Shown here piece by piece: positions 8,158 to 16,242 of a stretch of 64,000 bases of DNA (the stretch's first letter is position 1; the number at the start of each line of letters is the position of its first letter). This stretch comes from Pseudomonas anguilliseptica (GTDB lineage Bacteria; Pseudomonadota; Gammaproteobacteria; Pseudomonadales; Pseudomonadaceae). A program made the translations under genes and the position numbers. The notes below the pieces were generated by a model that was given only the letters and a program-made list of their open reading frames with translations, was not told where the DNA came from and did not search any database. Location of the stretch: NCBI RefSeq assembly GCF_900105355.1, contig NZ_FNSC01000001.1:3968001-4032000 (forward strand), written 5' to 3'.

Positions 8158-10052
8158 TGCAGCAATCCAGGCGCGACAGGCTGTTGTCGCAACCGGTCAG
8201 GCGCAACCTATTGCTGTTATTTGTGCCGTGGACGTTGCTGATTCTGCTGCTGATGGCGCTGCTTTACGAGCGCCTGTTGGATGTGCGACTTGAGCCGTTG
8301 TTGCGCGATCAGCAGGTCAGCCTGAACGAGGGGGGCGGTGTGCTCAATCGGCACCTGGCGACCTTGCGTGGCAATCTGCAATTTCTCACTCAACAGCCGC
8401 TGTTGGCTGAAGTGCTACAGGACCCTAGTACGGATAACCGGCGTGCCCTGAGTCAACTGTTTGTCGAGTTCGCCCGTAGCAGTATGGTTTATGACCAGAT
8501 TCGCTGGCTGGATGAGCGTGGTGTAGAGCAGGTGCGGGTTGATTGGCGTGATGGCGAGCCACTGGCGAGTGATCAGGCGCAATTGCACAACCAGGCGCAG
8601 CACTATTATTTCGTTGAAACCATGAACCTGCCACCGGGCGCGTTCTATCTCTCACGTTTTGACCTGAACGCTGATTTGGGCCGCGTCGAACAACCACTCA
8701 AGCCTACGCTGCGGGGTGCCGAGCCGATTTTCGATGGCGAGGGCGAGCGACGCGGAATTCTGATCCTCAATTACCTGGGGCAAGTGCTGCTGCAGCGTCT
8801 GGCCGAGGTGTCCAAGAGTTACGGCAACAACCTGACTCTGGTCGACCATGAAGGCTATTGGATGCTCGCCGCTGATGTGCAAGATGCCTGGGGCTTTGCT
8901 CTGGGCAGGCCTGAGGCAACGCTGGCCAGCCGCTTTCCGGGTAGCTGGCGGCGTATGCAGGCTGCCCGCAATGGCGTGTTTAGCGACAGTGGTGGTTATT
9001 GGGCCTTCAATAAGTTCGATCCCTACCAGGGCAACGGCCAAGGCGCGGCAGCGGGTGAGTACTGGTTACTGGTTTCACACCTGCCTCAGGAGCAGATTCA
9101 GGGGCTGCGTGGGCAAGTACTCTGGCAGGTTTTACTGTTTGTCTGCGTGATGCTCTCTCTTGGGTTATTGGTGGTGTTGCACCTCGGCTTGGCGGAGTTC
9201 GAGCGTGATCAGGTGCGTGAGGCTCTGGAAGTCAGCAGTCAGGCGTTGCAACAGAGCAATACTGAGCTGCGTGACACGGTGGAACAGTTGCAGCGCACGC
9301 GCGGGGCCTTGATTCAGGCGGAAAAACTATCCTCGCTGGGCACCTTGGTCGCCGGCGTGGCGCATGAGCTGAATACGCCGATTGGGGCCGCAATCATGGC
9401 TGCCTCAACCCTGGATAAGGGTAATCAAGGGCTGCAGAAGAGTCTCAGTGAAGGGTTGCAGCGTTCGGCGCTGGAGCGCTTTGTGCAGCGCAATGATGAA
9501 GGACTGGCGATTATCCTCAATAGCCTGACGCGCATGGCGCAGTTGACCCGGGCCTTCAAACAACTGGCCAGTGACCGTGCGAGTACCGAGCGTCGCTGCT
9601 TTGATCTGGTCGAGTTGGTCGGTGAGGTCATGCTGCTGTTTGCCCCCAAGCTCAAGCAGTCAAACCATCGGGTGCAGCTGGAGCTGCCGCCGAGCCTGAT
9701 GCTCGACAGCTATCCGGGACCTCTGGGCCAGATCCTGCAGAACCTGATCGACAATGCGCTGATCCATGCCTTTGATTCGGGCATGAACGGCGTGGTTACG
9801 GTCAGGGTCGAGCATGATGAGATGCGCCGCGAATGCGTGATCGAAGTCAGCGATAACGGCGACGGCATGAGTGAGGAGGTGCTGGGGAAGATCTTCGATC
9901 CGTTCTTTACCACCCGGCGCGGACGCGGAGGCACCGGGCTTGGTCTGCATATCACCCACCAGTTGGCCGTGGATATTCTCGGCGCAGAACTGCAGGTACG
10001 CAGTGTGCCGGGGCAGGGCACGCAGTTCCGCCTGCGCTTACCGCTCGCCTGA
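8157..10052 (+). CDS. Membrane-bound sensor histidine kinase
   Basis: This 631-aa kinase has a transmembrane helix near residues 19-42, a large periplasmic sensor (about 43-320, with a Cache-like arrangement), a second helix (about 322-348), a coiled-coil linker and a catalytic core. The H-box GVAHELNTPIGAA carries the phosphorylated His near residue 402. The ATPase has the N-box NLIDNALIHAF, G1 SDNGDGM, F-box DPFFTT and G2 GTGLGLHI, all intact. No receiver domain is attached. Its start overlaps the end of the broken EAL response regulator upstream, which is the likely partner; that regulator's receiver is damaged, so the kinase may now lack its natural output. The ligand is unknown. Confidence 0.9.
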   Translation: MQQSRRDRLLSQPVRRNLLLLFVPWTLLILLLMALLYERLLDVRLEPLLRDQQVSLNEGGGVLNRHLATLRGNLQFLTQQPLLAEVLQDPSTDNRRALSQLFVEFARSSMVYDQIRWLDERGVEQVRVDWRDGEPLASDQAQLHNQAQHYYFVETMNLPPGAFYLSRFDLNADLGRVEQPLKPTLRGAEPIFDGEGERRGILILNYLGQVLLQRLAEVSKSYGNNLTLVDHEGYWMLAADVQDAWGFALGRPEATLASRFPGSWRRMQAARNGVFSDSGGYWAFNKFDPYQGNGQGAAAGEYWLLVSHLPQEQIQGLRGQVLWQVLLFVCVMLSLGLLVVLHLGLAEFERDQVREALEVSSQALQQSNTELRDTVEQLQRTRGALIQAEKLSSLGTLVAGVAHELNTPIGAAIMAASTLDKGNQGLQKSLSEGLQRSALERFVQRNDEGLAIILNSLTRMAQLTRAFKQLASDRASTERRCFDLVELVGEVMLLFAPKLKQSNHRVQLELPPSLMLDSYPGPLGQILQNLIDNALIHAFDSGMNGVVTVRVEHDEMRRECVIEVSDNGDGMSEEVLGKIFDPFFTTRRGRGGTGLGLHITHQLAVDILGAELQVRSVPGQGTQFRLRLPLA

Positions 10053-10140
10053 ATCTATAGATGGACGGCTGCCAAGCCATCTGTACCCACGTAGAATCGT
10101 CGGTCTGTACTCTGTGCTGTGATTTTGAGGTTTTCCTGTC

Positions 10141-10401
10141 ATGAATTGCCGTGCCGGCTGCGGCGCCTGCTGCATTGCCCCTTCAATCAGCTCCCCCATC
10201 CCAGGTATGCCCGATGGCAAGCCGGCGGGTGTGCGCTGCGTGCAGCTGGATGCGAATAACTACTGCCTGATTTTCGGCCAGCCTGAGCGGCCTGCAGTGT
10301 GTTCCGCATTTCATGCTGCCGAGTATGTATGCGGCAGCACCACGGCAGAGGCGCTGCAGTTGATTGGTTGGCTGGAGCAGAGCACGGCCGTTGCAGTCTG
10401 A
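10141..10401 (+). CDS. YkgJ-family cysteine-cluster protein
   Basis: This 86-aa protein begins MNCRAGCGACCIAP and later has C-V-Q..YC..F and VCSAFHAAEYVCG. The spacing of about eight cysteines matches the YkgJ (UPF0153) zinc- or iron-binding family. GAGG lies about 9 nt before the ATG. No biochemical role is established; metal binding is the only safe statement. It is followed after 36 nt by the START-domain gene and may be co-transcribed with it. Confidence 0.85.
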   Translation: MNCRAGCGACCIAPSISSPIPGMPDGKPAGVRCVQLDANNYCLIFGQPERPAVCSAFHAAEYVCGSTTAEALQLIGWLEQSTAVAV

Positions 10402-10437
10402 TACTGTGGCGCAGAGTTATTGGCTGCCGGAGGCATG

Positions 10438-11040
10438 ATGGTGCGGTTTACAGGGCTGCTCTTGGGCATTGTCGCGTTGCTGTCGGTGAGCGGGGCGCAG
10501 GCGACGCAATGGCGCCTGGTCAAGGATGAAGCGGGTATTCAGGTCTATCTGCAGCAGATCCCAGGTTCAAGTTTTCAGGCGTTTCGCGGTGTCACTCGTA
10601 TACGAGTGGATATGCCACGCTTGTTGGCCCTGCAGGATGATGTCAGTGCAGCCTGCGCCTGGATTCATGCCTGCAGCGAGCAAAGGCTGCTCAAACATGA
10701 GGGCGATCAGAGTTGGGCCTATAGTCGCTTCCATACACCCTGGCCGGTGCAACCGCGTGATTCAATCCTGCAGGTAACCACCACGCGTGATACCGATGGC
10801 CGGGTGACCCGCACCCTGCATGGGGTTGCCGACTATTTGCCACTGCAGCAAGGCTTTGTGCGGGTGAGCAAGGTTGAAGGCTTCTGGAGCCTTACGCCGC
10901 GCGAGGGCGAAATCGAGGTGATCTACCAGGTGCATTCTGAGCCCGGTGGCAGCGTGCAGGCCTGGTTGGCCAATAGCTTTGTTGTGGATGCACCGTTCAA
11001 TACCTTGCAGGGGTTGCGTCAGTTGGCTGAACAGCCGTAA
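10438..11040 (+). CDS. Exported START-domain protein
   Basis: This protein of about 200 aa has an N-terminal signal peptide (VRFTGLLLGIVALLSVSGAQA) followed by a START/Bet v 1-like lipid-binding domain: WRLVKDEAGIQVYLQQIPGS, WAYSRFHTPWPVQPRDSI, then the C-terminal helix VQAWLANSFVVDAPFNTLQGL. It should act in the periplasm and bind a hydrophobic ligand. GGAGG at 10429-10433 sits too close to ATG 10435, so ATG 10438 (4 nt) or GTG 10441 (7 nt) are better starts. A convergent terminator separates it from gltA. The ligand is unknown. Confidence 0.82.
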   Translation: MVRFTGLLLGIVALLSVSGAQATQWRLVKDEAGIQVYLQQIPGSSFQAFRGVTRIRVDMPRLLALQDDVSAACAWIHACSEQRLLKHEGDQSWAYSRFHTPWPVQPRDSILQVTTTRDTDGRVTRTLHGVADYLPLQQGFVRVSKVEGFWSLTPREGEIEVIYQVHSEPGGSVQAWLANSFVVDAPFNTLQGLRQLAEQP

Positions 11041-11061
11041 TGCTGGCTTATTCAGCACAAT

Positions 11062-11091
11062 AAAAAAGGCTGCCCGAGGGCAGCCTTTTTT
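11062..11091. terminator. Bidirectional terminator between START gene and gltA
   Basis: A6-GGCTGCCC-GA-GGGCAGCC-T6 forms a strong hairpin with a T tract on both strands, serving the two converging genes. Confidence 0.9.
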
Positions 11092-11108
11092 GTGCGGCGA
11101 AAGCTGAA

Positions 11109-12383
11109 TTACTTCTTCAGGTCGCGCTGCTCGTAGCCGGTGTACAGCTGGCGTGGACGGCCAATCTTGTACGGGCTGGAGAGCATTTCTTTCCAGTGCG
11201 AGATCCAGCCGACGGTCCGCGCCAGGGCGAAGATCACGGTGAACATGCTGGTCGGAATACCGATGGCCTTGAGGATGATGCCCGAGTAGAAGTCGACGTT
11301 CGGGTACAGGTTGCGCTCTTTGAAGTACGAGTCGGTCAGGGCGATTTCTTCCAGACGCATCGCCAGTTCCAGCTGCGGATCGTTCTTGATGCCCAGCTCT
11401 TTCAGTACTTCGTCGCAGGTCTGCTTCATCACGGTGGCGCGCGGGTCGCGGTTTTTGTAAACGCGATGACCGAAGCCCATGAGTTTGAACGGGTCGTTCT
11501 TGTCCTTGGCCTTGGCGATGAATTTGTCGATGTTGGAAACATCGCCAATCTCATCCAGCATGCTCAGTACGGCCTCGTTGGCGCCACCGTGCGCCGGGCC
11601 CCAGAGGGCGGCGATACCAGCAGCGATACAGGCGAACGGGTTGGCGCCCGAGGAGCCAGCCAGGCGTACGGTAGAGGTAGAGGCGTTCTGCTCATGGTCG
11701 GCGTGCAGGATAAAGATCTTATCCATGGCCTTGGCCAGTACCGGGCTGATCGGTTTGATCTCGCACGGGGTGTTGAACATCATGTGCAGGAAGTTTTCCG
11801 CGTAGTTCAGGTCGTTACGCGGATACATCATCGGCTGACCCATGGAGTACTTGTAGGTCATGGCGGCGATGGTTGGCATCTTGGCGATCAGGCGCATGGC
11901 CGATACTTCGCGGTGATGCGGGTTATTGATGTCCAGTGAGTCGTGGTAGAAGGCCGAAAGGGCACCCACTACGCCGCACATGATGGCCATCGGGTGAGCG
12001 TCACGACGGAAGCCGTTGAAGAAGGTCTTCAGTTGCTCGTGAACCATGGTGTGGTTCTTGATGGTGCTGACGAACTTGGCTTTCTCTTCTGCGTTCGGCA
12101 GTTCGCCGTTTAGCAGCAGATAGCAGGTTTCCAGATAATCGGATTGCTCAGCCAGCTGCTCGATGGGGTAGCCGCGGTGCAGCAGGATGCCCAGGTCGCC
12201 GTCGATGTAGGTGATCTTCGACTCGCACGAGGCGGTGGACATAAAGCCAGGATCAAATGTGAAACGGCCCGTGGCGGTTAAGCCCCGCACGTCAATTACA
12301 TCGGGACCAACGGTGCCGGTTAAAATGGGCAGCTCGACGGGGGCTGCGCCCTCGATGATCAACTGCGCTTTTTTGTCAGCCAT
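11109..12383 (-). CDS. gltA: Citrate synthase
   Basis: Type II citrate synthase of 424 aa, condensing oxaloacetate and acetyl-CoA to citrate in the cytosol as the entry step of the TCA cycle. Characteristic segments are [21 protein letters not shown], the catalytic-region histidines in [20 protein letters not shown] and [14 protein letters not shown], and the C-terminal [12 protein letters not shown]. The frame extends 21 codons upstream, but the ATG at 12383 has an AGGAGG 6 nt before it and begins [12 protein letters not shown] as in other pseudomonads. The gene is divergent from the sdh-suc operon and has its own strong promoter. The hexameric type II enzyme is usually inhibited by NADH; that is family knowledge. 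Confidence 0.97.
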   Translation of the reverse strand: MADKKAQLIIEGAAPVELPILTGTVGPDVIDVRGLTATGRFTFDPGFMSTASCESKITYIDGDLGILLHRGYPIEQLAEQSDYLETCYLLLNGELPNAEEKAKFVSTIKNHTMVHEQLKTFFNGFRRDAHPMAIMCGVVGALSAFYHDSLDINNPHHREVSAMRLIAKMPTIAAMTYKYSMGQPMMYPRNDLNYAENFLHMMFNTPCEIKPISPVLAKAMDKIFILHADHEQNASTSTVRLAGSSGANPFACIAAGIAALWGPAHGGANEAVLSMLDEIGDVSNIDKFIAKAKDKNDPFKLMGFGHRVYKNRDPRATVMKQTCDEVLKELGIKNDPQLELAMRLEEIALTDSYFKERNLYPNVDFYSGIILKAIGIPTSMFTVIFALARTVGWISHWKEMLSSPYKIGRPRQLYTGYEQRDLKK

Positions 12384-12444
12384 GTTTGGCCTCCTAGTTA
12401 TGCTTGAAATCATCTGACTGCCCCCCCCACGCAGGGCTCGCACC

Positions 12445-12472
12445 ACTATAGTGAGATAAATTCGAATGTCAA
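12445..12472 (-). promoter_or_regulatory. gltA sigma-70 promoter
   Basis: On the minus strand TTGACA (12472-12467) is followed after 16 nt by TATAGT (12450-12445). The -35 is a perfect consensus and the -10 matches at five of six. It gives a leader of about 55 nt before the gltA ATG. Confidence 0.85.
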
Positions 12473-12586
12473 TTTGCGAAAACCCAGGCGGCAGAAGGGT
12501 TTGCGGGTTGTTTTCGGGCTTTTAAAGCGGCTCTTTACGCCATTTATTAGAGGTGTGCAATGCGCTTTTAGGTAGGGGGCTTTGCG

Positions 12587-12615
12587 TTGTCATTAGTAAC
12601 CTAACTGTCTATACT
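12587..12615 (+). promoter_or_regulatory. sdh-suc operon sigma-70 promoter
   Basis: TTGTCA (12587-12592), a 17-nt spacer and TATACT (12610-12615) form a near-consensus sigma-70 promoter. Transcription would begin near 12622, leaving a leader of about 110 nt before sdhC. Confidence 0.82.
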
Positions 12616-12733
12616 CTGCGCCCAGCTACCAAGGGCTTTAGCCTGTCTTTTGGTGGCTGTCACTCCTTGGGTGATGGGTACCTGACCAGTGCACTTCCCG
12701 ACAACTTTGCCCTGATAGTTAGGGGCTCTCAGT

Positions 12734-13123
12734 GTGATAAAAAAAGCCGTGAATAGCCAAAGACCTGTAAACCTCGACCTTAGGACGATCAAACTTCCTA
12801 TCACTGGCGTTACGTCATTCCTTCACCGCGTTTCTGGAATCATTCTGTTTTTCGGCATTGCCGTGCTGCTGTACGGGCTCGACAAGTCGCTGACATCTGC
12901 AGAAGGTTTTGCCGAGGTGAAAGAGTGCTTGACCAGCCCGCTGGCCAAGTTTGTGATTTGGGGGCTGTTGTCCGCTCTGCTGTACCACCTGGTGGCCGGT
13001 ATTCGCCACTTGATCATGGACATGGGCATCGGTGAGACGCTGGAAGGCGGCAAGCTGGGTTCGAAAATCGTTATCGTCGTTTCGACGATCGTGATCGTGC
13101 TGCTGGGGGTGTGGATATGGTAA
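12734..13123 (+). CDS. sdhC: Succinate dehydrogenase cytochrome b556 subunit
   Basis: Membrane anchor subunit that, with SdhD, binds heme b and ubiquinone and fixes the SdhAB enzyme to the inner membrane. It has three helices (about residues 33-50, 72-92 and 108-129). Key features are SFLHRVSGI near the quinone site and the heme-ligand region HLVAGIRHLIMDMG. The start is uncertain: GTG 12734 has AGGGG 8 nt upstream, while homologues as I recall them begin near the second GTG at 12749 (VNSQRPVNLDLRTIK), which has no clear ribosome site. Length is 129 or 124 aa accordingly. It is the first gene of the sdh-suc operon. Confidence 0.93.
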   Translation: MIKKAVNSQRPVNLDLRTIKLPITGVTSFLHRVSGIILFFGIAVLLYGLDKSLTSAEGFAEVKECLTSPLAKFVIWGLLSALLYHLVAGIRHLIMDMGIGETLEGGKLGSKIVIVVSTIVIVLLGVWIW

Positions 13124-13485
13124 CCAACGTCACGAACTTCTCGCGTTCGGGTCTTTATGACTGGATGGCGCAGCGTGTATCTGCTGTCGTCCTCGCGGCT
13201 TATGTGCTTTTCCTGCTGGGCTATGTGGTGTGCAATCCGGGCCTGGGTTATGCCGAATGGCAGGCGCTGTTCTCCAATAACGCAATGCGTATCTTCAGTC
13301 TGTTGACCCTGGTGGCGCTCAGCGTACACGCCTGGGTTGGCATGTGGACAATTTCCACCGACTACCTGACGCCAATGGCGCTGGGTAAGTGGGCGACTGT
13401 TGTGCGTTTTCTGTTCCAGGCTGCGTGTGGCGTTGCCATGTTCGCGATGTTCGTCTGGGGCGTGCAGATTTTTTGGGGTAACTGA
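13117..13485 (+). CDS. sdhD: Succinate dehydrogenase membrane anchor subunit
   Basis: The second anchor subunit (122 aa) of complex II, with three transmembrane helices. WMAQRVSAVVLAAYVLFLLG and the heme/quinone region LSVHAWVGMWTISTDYL are diagnostic. The ATG at 13117 overlaps the end of sdhC (ATGGTAA), indicating translational coupling. It acts with SdhC to pass electrons from the iron-sulfur subunit to ubiquinone. Confidence 0.95.
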   Translation: MVTNVTNFSRSGLYDWMAQRVSAVVLAAYVLFLLGYVVCNPGLGYAEWQALFSNNAMRIFSLLTLVALSVHAWVGMWTISTDYLTPMALGKWATVVRFLFQAACGVAMFAMFVWGVQIFWGN

Positions 13486-13488
13486 TCC

Positions 13489-15261
13489 ATGACAAGCATT
13501 CGCACTCTTTCTTATGACGCCATCATTGTTGGTGGCGGTGGTGCAGGCATGCGTGCCGCGCTGCAACTGGCTCAGGGCGGCCACAAGACCGCGGTGGTCA
13601 CAAAGGTTTTCCCGACTCGTTCGCACACTGTATCTGCTCAGGGTGGTATCACTTGCGCCATCGCTTCGGCCGATCCGAACGACGATTGGCGCTGGCACAT
13701 GTACGACACCGTCAAGGGTTCCGACTATATCGGTGACCAGGACGCTATCGAATACATGTGTTCCGTGGGTCCAGAGGCCGTATTCGAACTGGAGCACATG
13801 GGGCTGCCGTTTTCCCGTACTGAACAGGGCCGCATCTATCAGCGTCCGTTCGGTGGCCAGTCCAAAGGTCCGAATAACCCAACTCAGGCTGCACGTACCT
13901 GCGCTGCTGCTGACCGTACCGGTCACGCACTGCTGCACACCTTGTACCAGGCCAACCTGAAAGCTGGCACTTCGTTCCTTAACGAGTGGTATGCCGTGGA
14001 CTTGGTGAAGAACCAGGACGGCGCGATTGTCGGTGTCATTGCCATCTGCATTGAAAACGGCGAGACCGTTTACATTCGCTCCAAGGCTGTGGTTCTGGCC
14101 ACTGGCGGTGCGGGGCGTATCTACGCCTCCACTACCAACGCCCTGATCAATACCGGTGATGGCGTGGGCATGGCCCTGCGCGCTGGTGTGCCGGTGCAGG
14201 ACATCGAGATGTGGCAGTTCCACCCGACCGGTATTGCCGGTGCTGGCGTACTGGTTACTGAAGGTTGCCGTGGTGAAGGTGGTTACCTGATCAACGCCCA
14301 TGGCGAGCGGTTCATGGAGCGCTATGCGCCGAACGCTAAAGACCTGGCTGGTCGCGATGTGGTTGCCCGCTCCATGGTCAAGGAAGTCATCGCCGGCAAC
14401 GGCTGTGGCCCGGACAAGGACCACGTACTGCTGAAGCTCGACCACCTTGGTGAAGACGTGCTGCACAGCCGCCTGCCAGGCATCTGTGAGCTGTCGAAGA
14501 CTTTCGCTCACGTCGACCCGGTCGTCGCTCCGGTTCCGGTCATCCCTACCTGCCACTACATGATGGGCGGCGTGCCGACCAATATTCACGGTCAGGCCAT
14601 CACCCAGGATGCCAACGGCAACGACAAGATCATCGAAGGTCTGTTCGCCGTGGGCGAAGTGGCGTGCGTATCGGTTCACGGTGCCAACCGTCTGGGTGGC
14701 AACTCGCTGCTCGACCTGGTGGTGTTTGGTCGCGCTGCTGGCCTGCACCTGGAAAAAGCGCTGAAAGAAGGCGTGGAAGTCCGTGGTGCCAGCGAAACCG
14801 ACATCGAGCTGTCGCTCAAGCGTCTGGCGGGCGTCAACGAGCGCACCACTGGCGAAGATGTCGCGCCGCTGCGTAAAGAGCTGCAACAGTGCATGCAAAA
14901 CTACTTCGGTGTATTCCGCACCGGTGAGTACATGCAGAAGGGCATCGCCCAACTGGCCGACCTGCGTGAGCGGATCGTGACTGTCAAGATCGCGGACAAG
15001 AGCCAGGCATTCAACACTGCGCGTATCGAAGCATTGGAACTGCAAAACCTTCTCGAAGTGGCAGAAGCCACCGCGATCGCTGCCGAGGTTCGTAAAGAAT
15101 CCCGTGGTGCTCACGCTCGTGAAGACTTCGAAGAACGTGACGACGAAAACTGGCTGTGCCATTCCCTGTATATCCCAGGTGAAAAGCGCGTGAGCAAGCG
15201 TTCGGTCAACTTCTCGCCGAAGACAGTTCCAGCGTTTGAACCCAAGGTCCGGACTTATTAA
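13489..15261 (+). CDS. sdhA: Succinate dehydrogenase flavoprotein subunit
   Basis: The 590-aa catalytic subunit of complex II, oxidising succinate to fumarate with covalently bound FAD on the cytoplasmic face. It has the dinucleotide fold [17 protein letters not shown], the FAD-attachment motif [10 protein letters not shown] with its histidine near residue 45, the substrate-site segment [20 protein letters not shown], the [19 protein letters not shown] motif and a C-terminal helical domain ending [13 protein letters not shown]. The length is that of the family. It starts 3 nt after sdhD. The frame is undisturbed. Confidence 0.98.
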   Translation: MTSIRTLSYDAIIVGGGGAGMRAALQLAQGGHKTAVVTKVFPTRSHTVSAQGGITCAIASADPNDDWRWHMYDTVKGSDYIGDQDAIEYMCSVGPEAVFELEHMGLPFSRTEQGRIYQRPFGGQSKGPNNPTQAARTCAAADRTGHALLHTLYQANLKAGTSFLNEWYAVDLVKNQDGAIVGVIAICIENGETVYIRSKAVVLATGGAGRIYASTTNALINTGDGVGMALRAGVPVQDIEMWQFHPTGIAGAGVLVTEGCRGEGGYLINAHGERFMERYAPNAKDLAGRDVVARSMVKEVIAGNGCGPDKDHVLLKLDHLGEDVLHSRLPGICELSKTFAHVDPVVAPVPVIPTCHYMMGGVPTNIHGQAITQDANGNDKIIEGLFAVGEVACVSVHGANRLGGNSLLDLVVFGRAAGLHLEKALKEGVEVRGASETDIELSLKRLAGVNERTTGEDVAPLRKELQQCMQNYFGVFRTGEYMQKGIAQLADLRERIVTVKIADKSQAFNTARIEALELQNLLEVAEATAIAAEVRKESRGAHAREDFEERDDENWLCHSLYIPGEKRVSKRSVNFSPKTVPAFEPKVRTY

Positions 15262-15272
15262 GGGTGCCTGAT

Positions 15273-15995
15273 ATGTCGCAAGCCAATCTGTTGCAAGTAA
15301 GCGTTTATCGTTACAACCCGGAAAAAGATGCTGCTCCGTTTATGCAGGATTTCCAGGTCGACACCGGCGGCAAGGACATCATGGTTCTTGACGTACTGGC
15401 GCTGATCAAGGAACAGGACGAGGGTTTCTCCTATCGTCGTTCCTGCCGTGAAGGCGTGTGCGGTTCCGATGGCATGAACATCAATGGCAAGAATGGCCTG
15501 GCCTGCATCACGCCGATCTCGGCGGCTGGCCTGAAAGGCGGCAAGCTGGTAATTCGCCCGCTACCTGGCCTGCCGGTCATCCGTGACCTGGCTGTTGATA
15601 TGAGCATCTTCTACAAGCAGTACGAGAAGGTGCAGCCATACCTGCAGAACAACACGCCGGCTCCGGCCATCGAGCGTCTGCAGTCGCCGGAAGAGCGTGA
15701 GAAGCTGGATGGTCTGTACGAGTGCATCCTGTGCGCGTGCTGCTCGACCAGCTGTCCGTCGTTCTGGTGGAATCCAGACAAGTTCCTCGGTCCAGCTGCG
15801 CTGCTGCAGGCTTATCGTTTCCTGGCGGACAGCCGTGATACCCAGACCGAACAGCGTCTGGCGTCGCTGGATGATCCGTTCAGTGTGTTCCGTTGCCGTG
15901 GCATCATGAACTGCGTGAACGTCTGCCCTAAGGGTCTCAACCCGACCAAGGCGATCGGCCACGTCCGTAACATGCTGCTGAAAAGCGGTACCTGA
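15273..15995 (+). CDS. sdhB: Succinate dehydrogenase iron-sulfur subunit
   Basis: The 240-aa electron-transfer subunit linking SdhA to the membrane anchor. Three clusters are visible: the plant-type [2Fe-2S] ligands in SCREGVCGSDGMNINGKNG, the [4Fe-4S] motif CILCACCSTSCPS and the [3Fe-4S] motif CRGIMNCVNVCPKGLNP. The ATG at 15273 has AAGGG 8 nt upstream and is preferred to the in-frame GTG at 15264. A 247-nt gap with two hairpins follows before sucA. Confidence 0.97.
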   Translation: MSQANLLQVSVYRYNPEKDAAPFMQDFQVDTGGKDIMVLDVLALIKEQDEGFSYRRSCREGVCGSDGMNINGKNGLACITPISAAGLKGGKLVIRPLPGLPVIRDLAVDMSIFYKQYEKVQPYLQNNTPAPAIERLQSPEEREKLDGLYECILCACCSTSCPSFWWNPDKFLGPAALLQAYRFLADSRDTQTEQRLASLDDPFSVFRCRGIMNCVNVCPKGLNPTKAIGHVRNMLLKSGT

Positions 15996-16027
15996 TTCAC
16001 GGTTGTTTGCTAGACCTGTAACACCTG

Positions 16028-16142
16028 CGGCGCTGCTTTCAACCCAGCGCCGTAGTTTTAGCCAGGGCTGCTGCTCACAAAGCGGTGGTTCTTAATTTGA
16101 AAAATATGACGACCAGCAGGGGCATCCGGGCTGGTGCCCGGA
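16028..16142 (+). other. sdhB-sucA intercistronic hairpins
   Basis: Two hairpins lie in the 247-nt gap: CGGCGCTG...CAGCGCCG (16028-16052), followed by a weak TAGTTTTA tract, and TCCGGGC-TGGT-GCCCGGA (16125-16142). Neither has a full T tract. They could give partial termination, processing or mRNA stabilisation, allowing the sdh and suc parts to differ in level. A separate suc promoter here is possible but I could not identify a convincing one. Confidence 0.6.
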
Positions 16143-16242
16143 CTATCTGCGGGATCCGTAGTGGCTTACCAGTCGCTGCTTCAGGACTGACAGCCATGCG
16201 GTTTCTTCGCCGGTGGTGTCCCCTTACCGAGGGTGACCAAGC

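Larger units (their letters stand above)
12384..12733. promoter_or_regulatory. Divergent gltA / sdhC control region
   Basis: This 350-nt gap has no gene. It holds a minus-strand gltA promoter (12445-12472), a plus-strand sdh promoter (12587-12615), a run of eight C at 12421-12428 that becomes G8 in the gltA leader, and an sdh leader of roughly 110 nt with a CCAAGG...CCTTGG inverted repeat. The two promoters are about 115 nt apart and back to back, so a shared regulator could act on both. Confidence 0.8.

Noticed and set aside
12823..15162. A 779-codon minus-strand open frame across sdhC, sdhD and sdhA.
   Set aside because: It is antisense to conserved sdh genes, has no recognisable domain and results from high-GC codon use.
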